Below the pieces are notes generated by a model that saw only the letters and a list, made by a program, of their open reading frames with translations, did no database searches and was not told the origin of the DNA. Both the position numbers and the translations under genes were made by a program. Source: Gottfriedia sp049568075 (GTDB lineage: Bacteria; Bacillota; Bacilli; Bacillales; Bacillaceae_G). Taken from it: DNA of 64,000 nt. Location of the stretch: NCBI GenBank assembly GCA_049568075.1, contig CP144911.1; one strand, given 5' to 3'. The first letter of the stretch is position 1. Each line of letters starts with the position of its first letter. This document shows, in pieces, positions 62,055-64,000 of this stretch.

Positions 62055-63683
62055 TTACGAAGTCGCAGTTTCCACTTCTACTTGTTCTTGCTCATTACCT
62101 TCTTTATCTCCAGCTTTTCTGTTCGTTAATTTAATTGGTGTTAGGAACAATGTTACGATTGCACCAATTATGATGAATCCTAAACCAACAAAGAATACTT
62201 GGTGTAATGAATCCATTAATGATGTTTTAATAATCGGTAACATACCTTCTAAAATTGGCTTAGGAATTAGCTTCTTAGCATCCGCATTAAATAACATTGT
62301 AAATACAGATTGAGGAGTTGTATTAATCATGTCTTTAAATTTGTCTACTAATGGTGCAGCTTGAGCTGGTAATTTATTTAAAAATGGAACTAAATCATTG
62401 TTTAGAAGTGTTCCTGATTTACTGTTCATTACAGCACCTAAAACAGTTGCTCCAAAAGTACCACCGATTGAACGGAAGAATTGGCTAGAAGATGTTACAA
62501 TCCCTAATTCCTTCTTATCAAATACTTCTTGAAGAGCTAGAGTAATTGTCGGCATTACTAAACCAATCCCTAGACCCATAACTCCCATAAAGATTGTTGC
62601 AATCGTTTTAGTTGAATTCATATCTAAAGTTGTTAATAAGTATAAACCTAATGCAATTACGAACATACCCGTAATAATCTGTGGTTTAATACCTATTTTA
62701 AATACAACCTGACCACCAATAATACTTGCAATAATCATAGTGATCATCATTGGCGTCATAATTGTCCCCGATTGTGTTGCACTTACTCCAACAATTCCTT
62801 GCATGAAGAATGGTACGAACATAATTGCACCAAACATTGCAATTGTCATAAAGAAACCAATTAAGTTCAATGTTACGAACGTTCTATTTTTAAATAAATG
62901 CATTGGTAGTATTGGCTCTTTAGCTTTATTTTCTGCGATCACGAAGCTAATGATTCCAACTACTGCTAATACAAATAAACTAATAATTTGCCAAGAATTC
63001 CAATCATACTTAACTCCACCTAAACTTAAACCAAGGAGTAAGCTTACAACACCGATAATCATAGTCACCATACCAGCGATATCGAAATTGATTGGTCCAG
63101 TATTTTTTCTTCCTTTTAAACCTAATGCAATAAAAATTGTTGCGATAATCCCTACTGGAAGGTTAATGTAGAATACCCATTTCCAGTTTAATGAGTCAAC
63201 AATCCAACCACCGATTTGTGGACCGATTACTGAAGCTAAACCGTAAATTCCACCGAAAACCCCTTGGAATTTCGCACGTTCTTTACCTGTAAATAAATCC
63301 CCGATTACAATCATCGCCATCGGCATCATTACACCGCCACCGATACCTTGAATACCACGGTAAATAATTAATTCAGTCATGTTATGGGCAATACCACATA
63401 ATGCTGAAGCTGCCATAAATATAACTAAACCAGCAATATAAACACTTCTACGACCTAATAAGTCTGCTAATTTACCTGCGATCGGCACTACTGTAGTTGA
63501 AGTTAATAAGTATGCTGTTGTAAGCCAAGTCATCATACTTAAACCACCAAGGTCTCCAACTATTTTAGGCATTGCAGTACCAACTATCGTGCCATCTAAT
63601 GCCGAGAAAAACATTGCAATAATTAGACCAATTAGCAATAGTTTACGATTGCCTTCTTTTTGAACAACTGTATTTGTAGTCAA
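62055..63683 (-). CDS. MFS drug:proton antiporter, DHA2 (14-TM) family
   Basis: 542 residues with 14 predicted TM helices, EmrB/QacA type. Motif A appears as GKLADLLGRRSVYIAG, the motif C-like region as GGIYGLASVIGPQIGGWIVD, and the first helix carries the DHA2 motif ALDGTIVGTAMPKI. A large extracytoplasmic loop lies between TM13 and TM14 (~435-500). Start is TTG with GGGAG nine bases upstream. It follows a MarR-family gene by ~80 bases, the usual arrangement for MarR-controlled efflux. Its terminator was probably split by the IS element. Confidence 0.9.
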   Translation of the reverse strand: MTTNTVVQKEGNRKLLLIGLIIAMFFSALDGTIVGTAMPKIVGDLGGLSMMTWLTTAYLLTSTTVVPIAGKLADLLGRRSVYIAGLVIFMAASALCGIAHNMTELIIYRGIQGIGGGVMMPMAMIVIGDLFTGKERAKFQGVFGGIYGLASVIGPQIGGWIVDSLNWKWVFYINLPVGIIATIFIALGLKGRKNTGPINFDIAGMVTMIIGVVSLLLGLSLGGVKYDWNSWQIISLFVLAVVGIISFVIAENKAKEPILPMHLFKNRTFVTLNLIGFFMTIAMFGAIMFVPFFMQGIVGVSATQSGTIMTPMMITMIIASIIGGQVVFKIGIKPQIITGMFVIALGLYLLTTLDMNSTKTIATIFMGVMGLGIGLVMPTITLALQEVFDKKELGIVTSSSQFFRSIGGTFGATVLGAVMNSKSGTLLNNDLVPFLNKLPAQAAPLVDKFKDMINTTPQSVFTMLFNADAKKLIPKPILEGMLPIIKTSLMDSLHQVFFVGLGFIIIGAIVTLFLTPIKLTNRKAGDKEGNEQEQVEVETATS

Positions 63684-63760
63684 AATATATTTCTCCCTTC
63701 TCTCCCATATCTTTTTTCTTTTTATAATTACTAATACAAAAAAATATTTTGTGAAAATTT

Positions 63761-64000
63761 CTATAAATCTGCTGCAGCATTTGCAAGCTTTTCAGTAATC
63801 TTTGCAAATTGTAATAACTCTTCGTCAGAAAGGTTAAACAAGAAACCTTCAAAAATTTCTTTTCGATCTTTTATCACTGATTCTAATTTTTTAATACCTT
63901 CATCAGTTAACATAATATTTACAACTCTTCGGTCCTTTTTATCATGTTCTCTATAGACAAAGTCATTATGTTCAAGTCGATCAATCATAAATGATACAGC
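63761..64000 (-). CDS. MarR-family regulator (3' part, runs off the window)
   Basis: Only the C-terminal ~79 residues are present: the winged-helix end (MIDRLEHNDFVYREHDKKDRRVVNIMLTDEG) with the DxRR wing and the dimerisation helices. The start lies beyond base 64000. As first gene before the DHA2 exporter it is probably its ligand-responsive repressor. Confidence 0.88.
   Translation of the reverse strand, partial: AVSFMIDRLEHNDFVYREHDKKDRRVVNIMLTDEGIKKLESVIKDRKEIFEGFLFNLSDEELLQFAKITEKLANAAADL

Overview
The window is a stretch of chromosome from an AT-rich, endospore-forming member of the Bacillaceae. Spore genes (spo0M, spoVID, ysxE, gerM, gerE) are present. Gene content and order largely follow the Bacillus subtilis uvrC-to-folC region (uvrC, lysC, sdhCAB, yslB, ysmA, gerE, racE/murI, gerM, rph, ysnA, ysnB, ysoA, tig, clpX, lonB, lonA, engB, hemAXCDBL, spoVID, ysxE, valS, folC). 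Most genes are on the minus strand. The genus cannot be fixed from the sequence alone.

Layout, left to right. (1) 1-6.2 kb: a membrane GAF-GGDEF diguanylate cyclase, folC, and valS behind a T-box leader with a readable GUC specifier. (2) 6.4-10.3 kb: spo0M (+), then the coat genes ysxE and spoVID; spoVID carries in-frame tandem repeats. (3) 10.3-10.9 kb: a gene-free gap with a degenerate ~21-bp periodic array. (4) 10.9-17.1 kb: the complete hemAXCDBL operon, glutamyl-tRNA to uroporphyrinogen III. (5) 17.1-23.3 kb: an accessory block splitting the hemA-engB pair. It holds a LiaF-like membrane protein, a two-TM RCK potassium channel, and a large secreted Ca-repeat protein whose C-terminus resembles DUF3289, overlapping a small lipoprotein gene. 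This is the best candidate here for an undescribed toxin/immunity or surface system. (6) 23.3-33.6 kb: engB, lonA, lonB (near-perfect sigma-F promoter), clpX, tig, ysoA and a DUF4240 gene, with two kinds of intergenic repeat. (7) 33.8-37.7 kb: tRNA-Gly and tRNA-Arg, ysnB, ysnA, rph, gerM, and gerE with a sigma-K promoter.

(8) 38-42 kb: a TPP-riboswitch operon of thiamine-precursor ABC transporter genes plus a thiamine-binding MTH1187-type protein and a TatD-family hydrolase. (9) 42-45 kb: murI, nsrR and hmp (nitric oxide response with two candidate NsrR operators), then a ~125-bp intergenic repeat. (10) 45.4-51.8 kb: a possible 57-residue ORF, an acetyltransferase, a DUF2339 protein, thrS with its own T-box, ysmA with a FadR-type palindrome, and a multiply disrupted pseudogene. 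(11) 52-60 kb: sdhCAB, yslB, a small membrane protein, lysC under a lysine riboswitch, and uvrC. (12) 60-64 kb: a PepSY-TM-like protein, an IS3/IS150-type element that appears to have landed in the loop of a terminator, and a DHA2 drug-efflux gene with the 3' part of its MarR regulator, which runs off the window.

The conserved backbone serves haem synthesis, aspartate-family and TCA metabolism, aminoacylation and protein quality control. It is studded with RNA-based control (two T-boxes, TPP and lysine riboswitches) and many strong intrinsic terminators. No rRNA, CRISPR array or prophage was seen.
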